This document shows, piece after piece, positions 56,152-64,000 of a stretch of DNA of 64,000 nucleotides; position 1 is the first letter of the stretch; each line of letters starts with the position of its first letter. The stretch lies in assembly GCF_000821065.1 (NCBI RefSeq), contig NZ_CDGG01000001.1, forward strand, positions 3,844,001 through 3,908,000. Direction: 5' to 3'. The position numbers and the translations under genes were made by a program. The notes beneath the pieces were generated by a model. The model searched no databases. It saw only the letters and a program-made list of their open reading frames with translations, and was not told where the DNA came from. The stretch is from Oceanobacillus oncorhynchi. Its GTDB lineage: Bacteria > Bacillota > Bacilli > Bacillales > Amphibacillaceae.

Positions 56152-56733
56152 TTATTCCCATTGACCATCTTGATTTGAACGGCTTTCCAAATTTGTCAAA
56201 ACCAGTTCCAATCCGATTGTAAAGCTTTTTTCCAGCTCCTGCGGAAGCCCAAATCCTTCATTTATCTCTAACAGCGTAAACCCATGCAGATAGCTTCGTA
56301 ATACCCGAATAAAATGAATCGCTTCCTCTTCGGATAACGTATATTTTTGCAGTATTTTTAGAAAGATAGCTACAATCTGCTCAGATATTTGTTTCGTTTC
56401 CTCGCTATTCCAAACATTCACTTTTTGCGCTAATTCATATTGTCCCGGATTGTTTTTTGCAAAATTTCGATACTCCTGCGCAATCGCCCACAGCGCTTCT
56501 TTCTTTTCCAATCCAATACTGGCTGTGAGCAGTTTCTCATACAAATTCCGCATACTCCTATTAGCTGCTATATCTAATAGGTCTTCTAAATTTTCCACAT
56601 GATTATATAGGGATGGCGGCTTGATGCCTAATTGTATGGCTGTATTTTTTATGGTTACACCGGCTATTCCCTTCTCTTCCACAATTTCTAGCGTTGCATC
56701 AATGATTCTTTCCTGGGTTATCTTTTTTCTCAT
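56152..56733 (-). CDS. TetR/AcrR-family transcriptional regulator
   Basis: 193 residues. N-terminal helix-turn-helix (IVEEKGIAGVTIKNTAIQLG, KPPSLYNHVENLEDLLDIA) and a C-terminal domain with the WHG-type pattern YLHGFTLLEINEGFG near 152-166. It overlaps the metallo-hydrolase gene by 4 bases (ATGA) and is therefore co-expressed with it. Two palindromes at the shared promoter are probable operator sites, giving autoregulation. Confidence 0.93.
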   Translation of the reverse strand: MRKKITQERIIDATLEIVEEKGIAGVTIKNTAIQLGIKPPSLYNHVENLEDLLDIAANRSMRNLYEKLLTASIGLEKKEALWAIAQEYRNFAKNNPGQYELAQKVNVWNSEETKQISEQIVAIFLKILQKYTLSEEEAIHFIRVLRSYLHGFTLLEINEGFGLPQELEKSFTIGLELVLTNLESRSNQDGQWE

Positions 56734-57437
56734 TTTTCCATGCCTCTTTCTGCAACTTTTATCGCTTTTTTCATCTGCTCCTCTGGCTGGACGAGCATAT
56801 TACCATGTCCTACTGCAAGTAATTCGGGATTTAAATCCAGTAATTTTTTTGCACTCTCTACAGCCATTTTCCTGTCCCAAGTTGCTATTTTAGGAAAAGG
56901 AAACTGCCACTTTAAGACCCCGGAAACAGCAAGGCCTCCCCTTGTTTGGAATGCATCTCCGGCAATAAGCATTCGATGCTGCGGTTCAAAAAAAGATACA
57001 GCTCCCGGAGTGTGCCCCGGACTCGAAATTACCTCCAAAGAATCAATGAATTCTCCGCTTTCAAAAGTAAAATCAATCGGGATAATGTTTTTAGGAAAGC
57101 CTCCCTTTACAGGTTTATCCGGCTCGTCTTCCTGCAAGCGAAAATCTTTTTTTAATAAATAACTGTCTCTTTTTGAAATTCCCACCAGTACTTCAGGAAA
57201 GACTTTTTTAAAATAGGGTATCCCGTTTACATGATCTCCGTGTGCATGGGTCAAAATTAATGTATTCAATGGCTTTCCAGTTTGATGAACCATTTCTTTT
57301 ACCGTATCAGCAAACTTCCCCACTCCCATATCGATACAGATTAAATCTGCTTCCTGCTCTACAACAAAGCAGTTAATTGGAAAAAGATACGGCAGAAAAG
57401 TAATTTGATATAAATTATGATATCGTTTAATTATCAT
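56730..57437 (-). CDS. MBL-fold metallo-hydrolase
   Basis: 235 residues with the metallo-beta-lactamase signature TLILTHAHGDHVNGIPYF near 58-75 (HxHxDH), later ligands in SSPGHTPGAVSFF near 138-150 (His), LIAGDAFQTRGG near 160 (Asp) and AVGHGNML near 212 (His). The substrate is unknown; glyoxalase II-like, lactonase and quorum-quenching enzymes share this fold. Transcribed with the TetR regulator, which suggests a small-molecule inducer linked to its substrate. Confidence 0.92.
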   Translation of the reverse strand: MIIKRYHNLYQITFLPYLFPINCFVVEQEADLICIDMGVGKFADTVKEMVHQTGKPLNTLILTHAHGDHVNGIPYFKKVFPEVLVGISKRDSYLLKKDFRLQEDEPDKPVKGGFPKNIIPIDFTFESGEFIDSLEVISSPGHTPGAVSFFEPQHRMLIAGDAFQTRGGLAVSGVLKWQFPFPKIATWDRKMAVESAKKLLDLNPELLAVGHGNMLVQPEEQMKKAIKVAERGMEK

Positions 57438-57452
57438 TTAATCACCTCAACT

Positions 57453-57494
57453 AATGTTATTAACATTATAACTAATCGAATTAGTTTAAGTCAA
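57453..57494 (-). promoter_or_regulatory. TetR-controlled sigma-A promoter with two palindromes
   Basis: Minus strand TTGACT (57489-57494), 18-base spacer, TATAAT (57465-57470). The spacer is filled by AACTAAT-TCG-ATTAGTT (57470-57486, 7-bp perfect arms). A second palindrome, AATGTTA-A-TAACATT (57453-57467), covers the -10 and start site. Occupation of either would shut the promoter. Confidence 0.88.
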
Positions 57495-57598
57495 TAAAAT
57501 AATATAAGGATTTAAAATCAGAGAAGATCCCAGTATGACAATCAGGAAAGGCAGGAAATATTAAATTTCAACATTTTTTTAATAAAATAATATTTCTC

Positions 57599-57624
57599 TG
57601 AAACTTTTTTGAATCTCATCCGTA
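57599..57624 (+). promoter_or_regulatory. Sigma-W promoter of ysdB
   Basis: TGAAAC (57599-57604), 16-base spacer, CGTA (57621-57624): an exact match to the sigma-W consensus, 38 bases upstream of ysdB. Confidence 0.92.
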
Positions 57625-57661
57625 TGAAGGGGTAACAGGACGTTCTAAGGAGTAGATAATT

Positions 57662-58060
57662 ATGGCCATCATTCTCTTTCGAATATTATTAGTGATTGCA
57701 ATTGCACTATTAATTTATACATGGATTCAATACTTAAAAAATCCTGAGCGAAAGCTGCGTCTTTCTCAGGAAAATCAGGGTTTTTATTTATTAGATGAAC
57801 AAAATAACAATAAGAAAAATTTCCAATTAACTTATAAAGGCTGCCTTTTTATCGGTGAAAAATACTTAGGGACCACCGAAGATGCTTTTGAAGTCGTGGA
57901 TATTCATGTTACCGTTAAAAATCCATTAGAGCTTCGGGGATTGACGAGAGAGGATTTGTATTTTCTGGAGCAGGAAATATTAATTCACTATCCGCACGCT
58001 TCCATTACGTGGAAGCATCCGATTAATGAGTTGATTATAACGGAGATTACAAAAGACTAA
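57662..58060 (+). CDS. ysdB: Sigma-W regulon protein YsdB
   Basis: 132 residues with one N-terminal membrane helix (FRILLVIAIALLIYTWIQYL) and a cytosolic domain containing FYLLDEQNNNKKNFQLTYKG near 38-57 and GEKYLGTTEDAFEVVDI near 61-77, as in B. subtilis YsdB. The function is unknown; expression in B. subtilis belongs to the sigma-W envelope-stress response, and the promoter here agrees. AAGGAG precedes the ATG. Confidence 0.93.
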   Translation: MAIILFRILLVIAIALLIYTWIQYLKNPERKLRLSQENQGFYLLDEQNNNKKNFQLTYKGCLFIGEKYLGTTEDAFEVVDIHVTVKNPLELRGLTREDLYFLEQEILIHYPHASITWKHPINELIITEITKD

Positions 58061-58087
58061 CCAGCCCGGACAGGACTGGTTATTTTT

Positions 58088-58390
58088 CTATACAAAAGGA
58101 GCTTCTTTGTCGGTAAAACGGTAAAAATAAGGGATAATTAACATAAAAATAAGGAATAAACAAAAGCTTACTGGAATAATAATCACCCAAGAAAAGTTCC
58201 ATACATTCATGATGAAAATAACAATCATTAGAATCGGACTGAAAAGTAATGTATTAAACCGGCTTTCTTTTGTTAAAAATTGCTTCTTTTTACAGCTTGG
58301 ACAGCGCATTCTCCAGCTCCAGACAAGCTCACGAAGTTTAAATTCATGCTCACAATTCCAGCACGACGGGAGTTCTATATCATACATCAC
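58088..58390 (-). CDS. Putative zinc-finger membrane protein (paired CxxC)
   Basis: 100 residues. An N-terminal treble-clef-like zinc site is formed by CWNC (about 10-13) and CPSC (about 30-33), separated by 16 residues including WSWRMR; two membrane helices follow (LFSPILMIVIFIMNVW and WVIIIPVSFCLFLIFMLIIPYF). It resembles the CXXC-20-CXXC family of small Bacillaceae proteins with no known function. Convergent with ysdB. Confidence 0.8.
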   Translation of the reverse strand: MMYDIELPSCWNCEHEFKLRELVWSWRMRCPSCKKKQFLTKESRFNTLLFSPILMIVIFIMNVWNFSWVIIIPVSFCLFLIFMLIIPYFYRFTDKEAPFV

Positions 58391-58422
58391 CTCTTTTAAC
58401 CCCTTTTTCTTACTTTTATTTT

Positions 58423-58460
58423 AAAACAACCAGCTCTTATGCTCAAGAGCTGGTTGTTTT
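58423..58460 (-). terminator. Terminator overlapping the 3' end of the TVP38 gene
   Basis: AAAACAACCAGCTCTT (58423-58438) pairs perfectly over 16 bp with 58445-58460. The TVP38-gene stop codon (58443-58445) is in the loop and its last five codons form the stem. Confidence 0.9.
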
Positions 58461-59081
58461 ACTTGGTGTAAGAGGTTTTGATAATCCATGATGCCGATGC
58501 TCCGTACCCGACGTTGGCGAAGCAAAAAACTCCTGCCATTTAATAATAATCTCTTTTCTCCTTAACAGGTACAGGGATGGGAGTAAGGCGATGATAAATG
58601 CAGCGATATATACCGGAGAAAGCTGAGAGATCCAACCGCCGATGCTTGTGTAGACAATTGCCAGAGGTATGTTTGAGATAAAGGAAGATTTTATATATCC
58701 TTTAAAGGTTTGATTCGTTTCAATCAAGCATAAAGATAATAAGTGAAAATGAATAAATGGAACAAGGCGTAACAGCGTAATCTGAGCGGTTGTCATTTCT
58801 GTATGCTTGCCAAGTAACCGCTGCTTCAAAATAATGAGTTTATCAATAGATTTCGGCATCCAGCCTGCCATGATATAAAAAAGCAAACTCGCCATTGTTA
58901 TCCCGATAATAGAATAAACACTTCCTGCAATTGGACCAAATAAGATACCGCCAGAAATACAAATAAACACAACTGGTAAGAATAACATGGGCCGAATGAG
59001 ATGAAGAATAATAAACAGCAGCGGAGAAAGCACGCCTCCCATCTCAACAATCACCAGCAAATAATTCCCAACGTATTCCAT
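58443..59081 (-). CDS. TVP38/TMEM64 (SNARE-associated/VTT) family membrane protein
   Basis: 212 residues, about five to six membrane helices. The family core is MLFLPVVFICISGGILFGP near 32-50 with GSVYSIIGITMASLLFYIMAG after it, and TLLRLVPFIHFHLLSLCLIE near 103-122. Relatives of DedA are thought to move lipids or maintain membrane potential; the substrate is unknown. B. subtilis has members such as YtxB and YngC; which is the ortholog cannot be said from sequence alone. Confidence 0.85.
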   Translation of the reverse strand: MEYVGNYLLVIVEMGGVLSPLLFIILHLIRPMLFLPVVFICISGGILFGPIAGSVYSIIGITMASLLFYIMAGWMPKSIDKLIILKQRLLGKHTEMTTAQITLLRLVPFIHFHLLSLCLIETNQTFKGYIKSSFISNIPLAIVYTSIGGWISQLSPVYIAAFIIALLPSLYLLRRKEIIIKWQEFFASPTSGTEHRHHGLSKPLTPSKTTSS

Positions 59082-59215
59082 GGCTACCCCTCCTCTGAGG
59101 AAGCTGGTTTAATTTCTATTTATATATATGTTTCAAGACGAGCTGTGTATGATAAAAGAATTACGCTGGTTTTTCTATTAAAAAAATGCTCCATTAAAAT
59201 GAAGCACTCCCCCCC

Positions 59216-59491
59216 CTAGAAATAGACAGTCAGGCTAATAAAGCTGATTATATTAATCGCGATTAATACCGGAATACCAATAGTAAAGCTCTTATGCTTT
59301 GTTTTATGCCGGAAAGTCTGCATGCCAATATATACACCGGCACTTCCTCCTAAAATAGCCAGCAGCCAAAAGGTCCGTTCAGGAATTCGATATGCTCGCT
59401 GCTTTGCCTTTTGTTTATCTTTAAACATCAAATAAAACCCAATCGTATTCGCAATAAGTATATATAGAAGCCATGATGATATGTTTTCCAT
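59216..59491 (-). CDS. ysdA: YsdA, DUF1294 membrane protein
   Basis: 91 residues with three membrane helices and the conserved DUF1294 block FKDKQKAKQRAYRIPERTFW near 23-42, then LAILGGSAGVYIGMQTFRHK near 45-64. The function is unknown. In B. subtilis ysdA follows rplT directly, as here. Confidence 0.92.
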   Translation of the reverse strand: MENISSWLLYILIANTIGFYLMFKDKQKAKQRAYRIPERTFWLLAILGGSAGVYIGMQTFRHKTKHKSFTIGIPVLIAINIISFISLTVYF

Positions 59492-59581
59492 TTCTTCCTC
59501 CTGTTTTCATGAATGATACCTTTTCATCATAAAGAAAGTCTCTGTTTCCTGCAACACTGAGCGCCTTGGTTCGAAAGATAA

Positions 59582-59613
59582 AAAAAGATCGCTATCCAAT
59601 TTGGATGCGATCT
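59582..59613 (-). terminator. infC-rpmI-rplT terminator
   Basis: AGATCGC-ATCCAAATTGGAT-A-GCGATCT followed by TTTTTTTATC on the minus strand, 15 bases after rplT. Confidence 0.9.
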
Positions 59614-59626
59614 CTCATTCTTCCTA

Positions 59627-59983
59627 TTATTTTAAAGCTTCTTTTGCTTGAGATACTAATTGAGAAAATGCTTGTTCGTCATTAATAGCTAAATCAGATA
59701 GCATTTTACGATTAATATCGATACCAGCAAGCTTCAAACCGTGCATTAATTTGCTGTAGCTCATATCGTTTAAACGAGCAGCAGCGTTAATACGAGAAAT
59801 CCAAAGTTTACGGAAATCACGTTTTTTCTGTCTGCGGTCACGATAAGCATATTGACCTGATTTGATAACCTGTTGTTTTGCTGTTTTAAATAGAGTTCGT
59901 TTCGAACCGTAATAACCTTTTGCTAATTTTAAGACGCGTTTACGACGACGACGCGTAACTGTTCCACCTTTAACACGTGGCAT
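59627..59983 (-). CDS. rplT: 50S ribosomal protein L20
   Basis: 118 residues; basic N-terminal extension [21 protein letters not shown], then [20 protein letters not shown] and [13 protein letters not shown]. Early assembly protein of the 50S subunit; in Bacillus it also represses its own operon by binding the infC leader. Confidence 0.98.
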   Translation of the reverse strand: MPRVKGGTVTRRRRKRVLKLAKGYYGSKRTLFKTAKQQVIKSGQYAYRDRRQKKRDFRKLWISRINAAARLNDMSYSKLMHGLKLAGIDINRKMLSDLAINDEQAFSQLVSQAKEALK

Positions 59984-60022
59984 AAGAAATCCCTCCTGTA
60001 TTCAATTACATATCTAAATTTA

Positions 60023-60217
60023 TTATTTTGGCAGCATTTGTTTAATGCGTTGATAGTCCCCAGAAGAAACTAAAGTACTCTTACGTAATTTACGTTTTTG
60101 CTTCTGAGATTTGTGTGCAAACATATGGCTAGTGTATGCATGAGATCTTTTTACTTTTCCAGATCCAGTTTTTTTGAAACGTTTTGCTGAACCTTTATGA
60201 GTTTTCATTTTAGGCAT
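60023..60217 (-). CDS. rpmI: 50S ribosomal protein L35
   Basis: 64 residues, [20 protein letters not shown] at the start, [20 protein letters not shown] in the middle. Second gene of infC-rpmI-rplT, with GGAGG upstream. Confidence 0.98.
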   Translation of the reverse strand: MPKMKTHKGSAKRFKKTGSGKVKRSHAYTSHMFAHKSQKQKRKLRKSTLVSSGDYQRIKQMLPK

Positions 60218-60249
60218 GATTTTTTCCTCCAGTCATTGCAATAAAAAGC

Positions 60250-60768
60250 TTATTTTTTTTCATTCAATGGAGCGACCATCATAAACATATTACGGCCTTC
60301 CATTTTCGGTTTTGTTTCTACTGTTCCGAGATCCTTCACTTCTTCAGCGAAACGGTCCAGTACTTCTTTCCCTAGTTCTTTATGGGTAATCGCACGACCG
60401 CGGAAACGAACCGCAGCTTTAACTTTATCCCCTTTTTCCAAGAACTTACGTGCATTTTTAAGCTTCGTTTCAAAGTCATGGTCACCAATTCCAGGAGTAA
60501 AACGCACTTCCTTCACATTAATAACCTTTTGCTTCTTGCGAGCTTCCTTCTCTTTCTTCTGCTGCTCAAAACGATACTTCCCGAAATCCATAATACGACA
60601 TACCGGTGGTTTTGCGTTTGGAGCAACTAATACTAGATCAAGGTTTCGTTTCTGAGCAATATCTAATGCTTCGTTACGAGATTTTACTCCAAGCTGATCC
60701 CCATTTGAATCAATGAGACGAACTTCTCTTGCACGAATTTTTTCGTTAACATTCATATCCTTGCTAAT
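60250..60768 (-). CDS. infC: Translation initiation factor IF-3
   Basis: 172 residues using the unusual start codon ATT at 60766-60768 ([20 protein letters not shown]), with GGAGGTGG six bases upstream; ATT is the known infC start in Bacillus. An upstream open frame without ribosome site is leader sequence. N-domain about 1-75, linker [15 protein letters not shown] near 85, C-domain with GDHDFETKL and [13 protein letters not shown]. Prevents premature 70S formation and checks the initiator tRNA. A rare start codon permits self-control by IF-3 itself in E. coli. Confidence 0.96.
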   Translation of the reverse strand: MSKDMNVNEKIRAREVRLIDSNGDQLGVKSRNEALDIAQKRNLDLVLVAPNAKPPVCRIMDFGKYRFEQQKKEKEARKKQKVINVKEVRFTPGIGDHDFETKLKNARKFLEKGDKVKAAVRFRGRAITHKELGKEVLDRFAEEVKDLGTVETKPKMEGRNMFMMVAPLNEKK

Positions 60769-60782
60769 AGCCAGCCACCTCC

Positions 60783-60965
60783 GAAATTTTGTTACTGATC
60801 TATCTGGACAAGTCATTTCAATACATAAAAAAAGTGTCGGTACATACTTGCACCCACACATCTCCTCATTCGTAAACATGAATCGTGATGAACCAGTCAA
60901 CTATCCTCCAGGGACGTCAAACAGGTGAGAAGCGGGTGCTTCTGCTTGTCGTTAGATCATATCAT
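60783..60965 (-). promoter_or_regulatory. L20 leader (autoregulatory attenuator of infC-rpmI-rplT)
   Basis: The long untranslated leader has hairpin AGAAGC-ACCC-GCTTCT and an intrinsic terminator GTGTGGGT (60852-60859) with ACCGACAC (60834-60841, one mismatch), followed by a seven-U run. This is the arrangement of the Bacillus L20 leader, where L20 binding favours termination. Confidence 0.75.
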
Positions 60966-61117
60966 TAACTTTTATAATATAGCATTTTATCGTTTTTTTG
61001 TCAAGGACTGTATCCTTTTGTTTTAAACAACTATTGAATCATAGCACGGTTATTTTGAAGTGTCAATGTTTTTAGCAAAATAGAAGTAAGACGGTTAACG
61101 TGGAAATGCTCTCTCAC

Positions 61118-61182
61118 AAGAAAAACCAAGAATACCGCTTGGTCTTTAAAACATCGTTGTCCTCGCCGAAGCGATCTCCGCT
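61118..61182. repeat. Dispersed repeat, copy 2
   Basis: Ungapped match to 46593-46657 with eight differences in 65 bases. It sits between thrS and infC, upstream of the infC leader on the minus strand. Confidence 0.85.
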
Positions 61183-61202
61183 TATACTTTCTTATTCCAC
61201 AA

Positions 61203-61242
61203 AAAAGCTATTTTCATATTAAATATGAAAATAGCTTTTCCC
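61203..61242 (-). terminator. thrS terminator
   Basis: AAAAGCTATTTTCATATTTAATATGAAAATAGCTTTTTT, a near-perfect stem with a U-run on the minus strand, 25 bases after thrS. Confidence 0.9.
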
Positions 61243-61264
61243 TTTTAAAAATCATGATTACTGC

Positions 61265-63205
61265 TTATTTCTTCTGATTAATTTCTTCCTTGATAAAATC
61301 AACAAATTGATCAAACGGAAGTGTTTCTGTATCTTGTTCACCGTAACGGCGATAGTTCACACTGTTTGCTTCCAATTCCTTATCTCCCAGAACAAGGGCA
61401 AATGGAACTTTTTGTGTCTGTGCTTCACGTATTTTATAGCCCAGCTTCTCATCACGGCTGTCTAATTCAACACGGACACCTTCCTGGCGTAATTTATCCT
61501 CCACCTCTTTAGCGAAATCAAGATGCGCCTGCAAAGATACCGGAATGATTTTTGCTTGTACGGGAGCAAGCCAAGTAGGAAAAGCCCCTTTGTACTCTTC
61601 AATAAGAAATGCAACAAAGCGTTCCATCGTAGAAACAACACCACGGTGAATAACAACGGGACGATGTTCTTTTCCGTCTTCTCCGATATACGTTAAGTCA
61701 AAACGTTCTGGCAAGTGAAAGTCCAATTGCACTGTAGATAATGTTTCATCTTTTCCTAATGCTGTTTTCACCTGCACATCCAGCTTCGGACCATAGAAAG
61801 CAGCTTCTCCTTCTGCTTCTACATATTCCAAGTTCATATCTTCCATGGTTTCCTTCAGCATTGCCTGCGCTTTATCCCACATGGCATCATTATCTACATA
61901 TTTTTCCTTATCTTCTGGGTCACGATAGGAAAGACGGAAATAATAGTCATCGATTCCAAAGTCTTTGTAAACACGCTGAACCAGTTCTACCACGCGGATA
62001 AATTCTTCTTTTAACTGATCCGGGCGAGCAAAAATATGCGCATCATTTAATGTCATTGCACGGACACGCTGCAGACCGGCAAGCGCCCCGCTCATCTCAT
62101 GACGATGCATGGTTCCTAACTCTGCTATACGGACAGGCAGGTTACGGTAGCTCCATAGTTGATTTTTGAAAACCATCATATGATGCGGACAGTTCATTGG
62201 ACGCAATACAAGCTCTTCATTATCCATTTCCATAGTCGGGAACATATCCTCCTGATAATGGTCCCAATGTCCGCTTGTTTTATACAACTCTACATTACCA
62301 AGAACAGGTGTATACACATGGTCATAACCTAAGCGTTCTTCTAAATCAACGATATAACGCTCCACGTTACGACGAATAGTTGCTCCTTTTGGCAGCCATA
62401 ATGGCAGACCCTGTCCTACTTTTTGCGACACGGTGAAAATACCAAGCTCTTTCCCAAGCTTCCGATGATCTCTTTCTTTACGCTCTTCCAAAATTTGCAG
62501 ATATTCCTCTAATTGTGATTTTTTCTCAAATTCGGTTCCATAAATACGTTGCAGCTGTTTATTATTACTGTCTCCACGCCAATAAGCGCCAGAAATACTT
62601 AATAATTTAAATGCTTTGATTTTACTGGTAGAAGGAACATGCACTCCTCTGCATAAATCAAAGAACTCCCCTTGTTCGTATATGGTTACTGTTTCATCTT
62701 CAGGGATTGCATCCAGCAATTCTAATTTTAAGTCATCACCAATTTCTGCAAAGCGGGCTTTTGCTTCATCACGAGATACTTCTACACGAGTTATTTCTAA
62801 GTTCTCGTCCACGATCCGTTTCATTTCTTTTTCTATTTTCGGAAGGTCTTCCGGAGTTAAGGTATGCTCCATATCAATATCATAGTAGAAGCCTTCCTCA
62901 ATCACTGGACCGACACCTAATTGCACATTAGGGTACAAGCGTTTTACAGCTTGCGCTAATAAATGAGCTGTAGAGTGACGTGCTATTTCCAAGCCTTCTT
63001 GGTCACGATACGTAATAATTTCAATTTTTCCGCCCTTTGGAAGAGGACGGCGTAAATCTACAGGCTCTCCATCCAATTTAACTGCAAGTGCCTGCTTTTT
63101 TAAACCTGAAGAAATAGAAGCAGCAATATCTTCTCCTGTTGTTCCCTCCGGAAAGGCTTTTTCAGCTCCATCTGGAAAAATAATTGTTAAATCAGCCATG
63201 TTCAT
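61265..63205 (-). CDS. thrS: Threonyl-tRNA synthetase
   Basis: 646 residues (or 644 from ATG 63199, better spaced from AGGAG). TGS domain about 1-65, editing domain with [16 protein letters not shown] near 78-93 and [10 protein letters not shown] near 180, class II core with [16 protein letters not shown] near 335-350, [13 protein letters not shown] near 380, and [16 protein letters not shown] near 510, then the anticodon domain. Controlled by a threonine T-box. Minor in-house variant thrZ is not seen. Confidence 0.98.
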   Translation of the reverse strand: MNMADLTIIFPDGAEKAFPEGTTGEDIAASISSGLKKQALAVKLDGEPVDLRRPLPKGGKIEIITYRDQEGLEIARHSTAHLLAQAVKRLYPNVQLGVGPVIEEGFYYDIDMEHTLTPEDLPKIEKEMKRIVDENLEITRVEVSRDEAKARFAEIGDDLKLELLDAIPEDETVTIYEQGEFFDLCRGVHVPSTSKIKAFKLLSISGAYWRGDSNNKQLQRIYGTEFEKKSQLEEYLQILEERKERDHRKLGKELGIFTVSQKVGQGLPLWLPKGATIRRNVERYIVDLEERLGYDHVYTPVLGNVELYKTSGHWDHYQEDMFPTMEMDNEELVLRPMNCPHHMMVFKNQLWSYRNLPVRIAELGTMHRHEMSGALAGLQRVRAMTLNDAHIFARPDQLKEEFIRVVELVQRVYKDFGIDDYYFRLSYRDPEDKEKYVDNDAMWDKAQAMLKETMEDMNLEYVEAEGEAAFYGPKLDVQVKTALGKDETLSTVQLDFHLPERFDLTYIGEDGKEHRPVVIHRGVVSTMERFVAFLIEEYKGAFPTWLAPVQAKIIPVSLQAHLDFAKEVEDKLRQEGVRVELDSRDEKLGYKIREAQTQKVPFALVLGDKELEANSVNYRRYGEQDTETLPFDQFVDFIKEEINQKK

Positions 63206-63214
63206 CGAACTCCT

Positions 63215-63505
63215 TTATCAAATGTAAAAAAACGCTCTATCTCTTTGCGCTATGCAAAGGGACGAGCGTTTTATGCCGTGGTTCCACCCAAATTCCTGAA
63301 GATAAACGAATCCTCTTATCCTCAGCTTCATTGATCTTTAACGCAGATAGGACGTTACTGCCTACTTTCAATCGTTTCAGCAGCAATGCTCCGAGGCGGT
63401 AATTATTTCTTCACGAAAGGAAGCTTGCAGCCAAATGACTTCCCTCTCTGAGTACGTAATCAGGAAATAATGTTGTCCTCATCTCAGCAGCTTATTTTCA
63501 AACTC
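63215..63505 (-). promoter_or_regulatory. Thr-specific T-box riboswitch of thrS
   Basis: T-box sequence GGGTGGAACCACGGC on the minus strand (about 63274-63288), then a terminator AACGCTCGTCCCTTTGC...AGAGCGTTTTTTT up to the thrS start. The probable specifier codon is ACC (63398-63400, in AATTACCGCC). Confidence 0.93.
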
Positions 63506-63512
63506 TATTCGT

Positions 63513-63541
63513 ATTATATTCCTTTCAGGTTTGAAAAGCAA
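63513..63541 (-). promoter_or_regulatory. Sigma-A promoter of the thrS leader
   Basis: TTGCTT (63536-63541), 17-base spacer, TATAAT (63513-63518) on the minus strand, right after the ytxC stop. Confidence 0.75.
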
Positions 63542-63551
63542 GTCCAATGGA

Positions 63552-64000
63552 TTATTCTCCGCGAGACAGGATAGAAGTTCCTTCCGTTTCAAATTCCACC
63601 CTTTCTTGAAAGATATTTGTTATTGTCATGATTTTCGGATCGTCCGGATCATTTCCATACACTTTTATTTTTGCTGGCGACATGGCAATAAGCGGACTTA
63701 AATTAAATTCATTTTCATGCAGGCCCAATGCATATAACGGTGCTTGAAACATCCACATACGCAGCATATCTTTAGAAATTACTTCTCCTTTATCATTATA
63801 AAAAATAAAATTCTCTCCCTGTTCGATATAAACCAAATCAACACAGGGATCTTTTTTCTCGATATAATGACGGAGCATATCTATAAATGCCTGATGATCC
63901 TCTTCCCGTTTAAATTCTTCAATTGCTTTCCCGACACATTCGTGGACAAATTCTAAAAAGGAAGCAAGCCGAAAATGCAATATTGCACTAAAATGAATGC
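63552..64000 (-). CDS. ytxC: YtxC-like sporulation protein, C-terminal part
   Basis: The frame is open to the window edge, so the N-terminus lies outside. Visible: HFRLASFLEFVHECVGKAIEE, EEDHQAFIDMLRHYIEKKDP, a FIFYNDKGEVISKDML stretch, SPLIAMSPAKIKVYG and NIFQERVEFETEG. This agrees from memory with the C-terminal half of B. subtilis YtxC. The function is unknown. Position upstream of thrS and downstream of dnaB-dnaI (outside) matches B. subtilis. Confidence 0.88.
   Translation of the reverse strand, partial: IHFSAILHFRLASFLEFVHECVGKAIEEFKREEDHQAFIDMLRHYIEKKDPCVDLVYIEQGENFIFYNDKGEVISKDMLRMWMFQAPLYALGLHENEFNLSPLIAMSPAKIKVYGNDPDDPKIMTITNIFQERVEFETEGTSILSRGE

Noticed and set aside
60769-60900. 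N-terminal extension of IF-3 in the open frame
   Set aside because: It contains the L20 leader terminator, and the conserved ATT start with GGAGGTGG lies downstream.

Overview
The window reads as chromosomal backbone of a low-GC, endospore-forming Bacillota of the family Bacillaceae. Spore genes (gerE, gerM, sspI), T-box control of pheS and thrS, YsdB with a sigma-W promoter, and near-complete gene-order agreement with the Bacillus subtilis hem-lon-clpX-tig / rph-racE-gerE / sdh-uvrC-etf / mutS2-pheST / infC-thrS block support this. Missing or changed pieces relative to B. subtilis (no hemX, no lonB, no ilv-leu operon, no lysC, inserted ung) and the style of intergenic repeats suggest an Oceanobacillus/Virgibacillus-like relative; that last step is inference.

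Layout. 1-4.3 kb: heme operon hemA-hemC-hemD-hemB-hemL (minus strand) behind a near-consensus PerR box, with hemX absent and a terminator-like hairpin in its place. 4.5-12.5 kb: a LiaF-like membrane protein, then ysxC, lon, clpX, tig and a TPR protein. A 52-codon gene directly upstream of clpX encodes a stand-alone copy of the ClpX zinc-binding domain and heads the clpX operon. 12.9-18.5 kb: tRNA-Arg and tRNA-Gly, ysnB-rdgB-rph, gerM, racE, a MarR regulator and gerE. 18.8-21.1 kb is the accessory island: an Ltp-type lipoprotein with three repeats, a divergent XRE regulator with a palindromic operator, and a PH-domain gene interrupted by an in-frame amber codon. 21.1-28.5 kb: ysmA, sdhCAB, yslB, uvrC, trxA. 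28.6-34 kb: the fatty-acid degradation operon lcfA-fadR-fadB-etfB-etfA with a FadR operator under a strong promoter. 34-46.5 kb: yshE, mutS2, polX, cvpA, zapA, rnhC, ung, pheST with T-box, a TrmH-family methylase, sspI.

46.6-47.6 kb is a gene-free repeat island with 18-nt terminal inverted repeats, a 72-bp tandem duplication and relatives elsewhere in the window. 47.7-52.3 kb is a four-gene cassette (membrane-anchored secreted protein, two ABC-2 permeases, one ATPase) that I cannot assign to a characterised system. 52.5-57.5 kb carries a lytic transglycosylase, an MhqO-like ring-cleaving dioxygenase with a large palindrome at its promoter, an M42 peptidase, a dimeric dUTPase, and a metallo-hydrolase/TetR pair with a textbook self-controlled promoter. 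57.6-64 kb: ysdB, a zinc-finger membrane protein, a TVP38 protein, ysdA, the rplT-rpmI-infC operon with its L20 leader, thrS with T-box, and part of ytxC.

The most unusual items are the free-standing ClpX zinc-finger protein, the Ltp/XRE/PH-domain island with its nonsense-interrupted gene, the ABC cassette, and the repeat family. No CRISPR array, rRNA, intact insertion sequence or prophage was seen.
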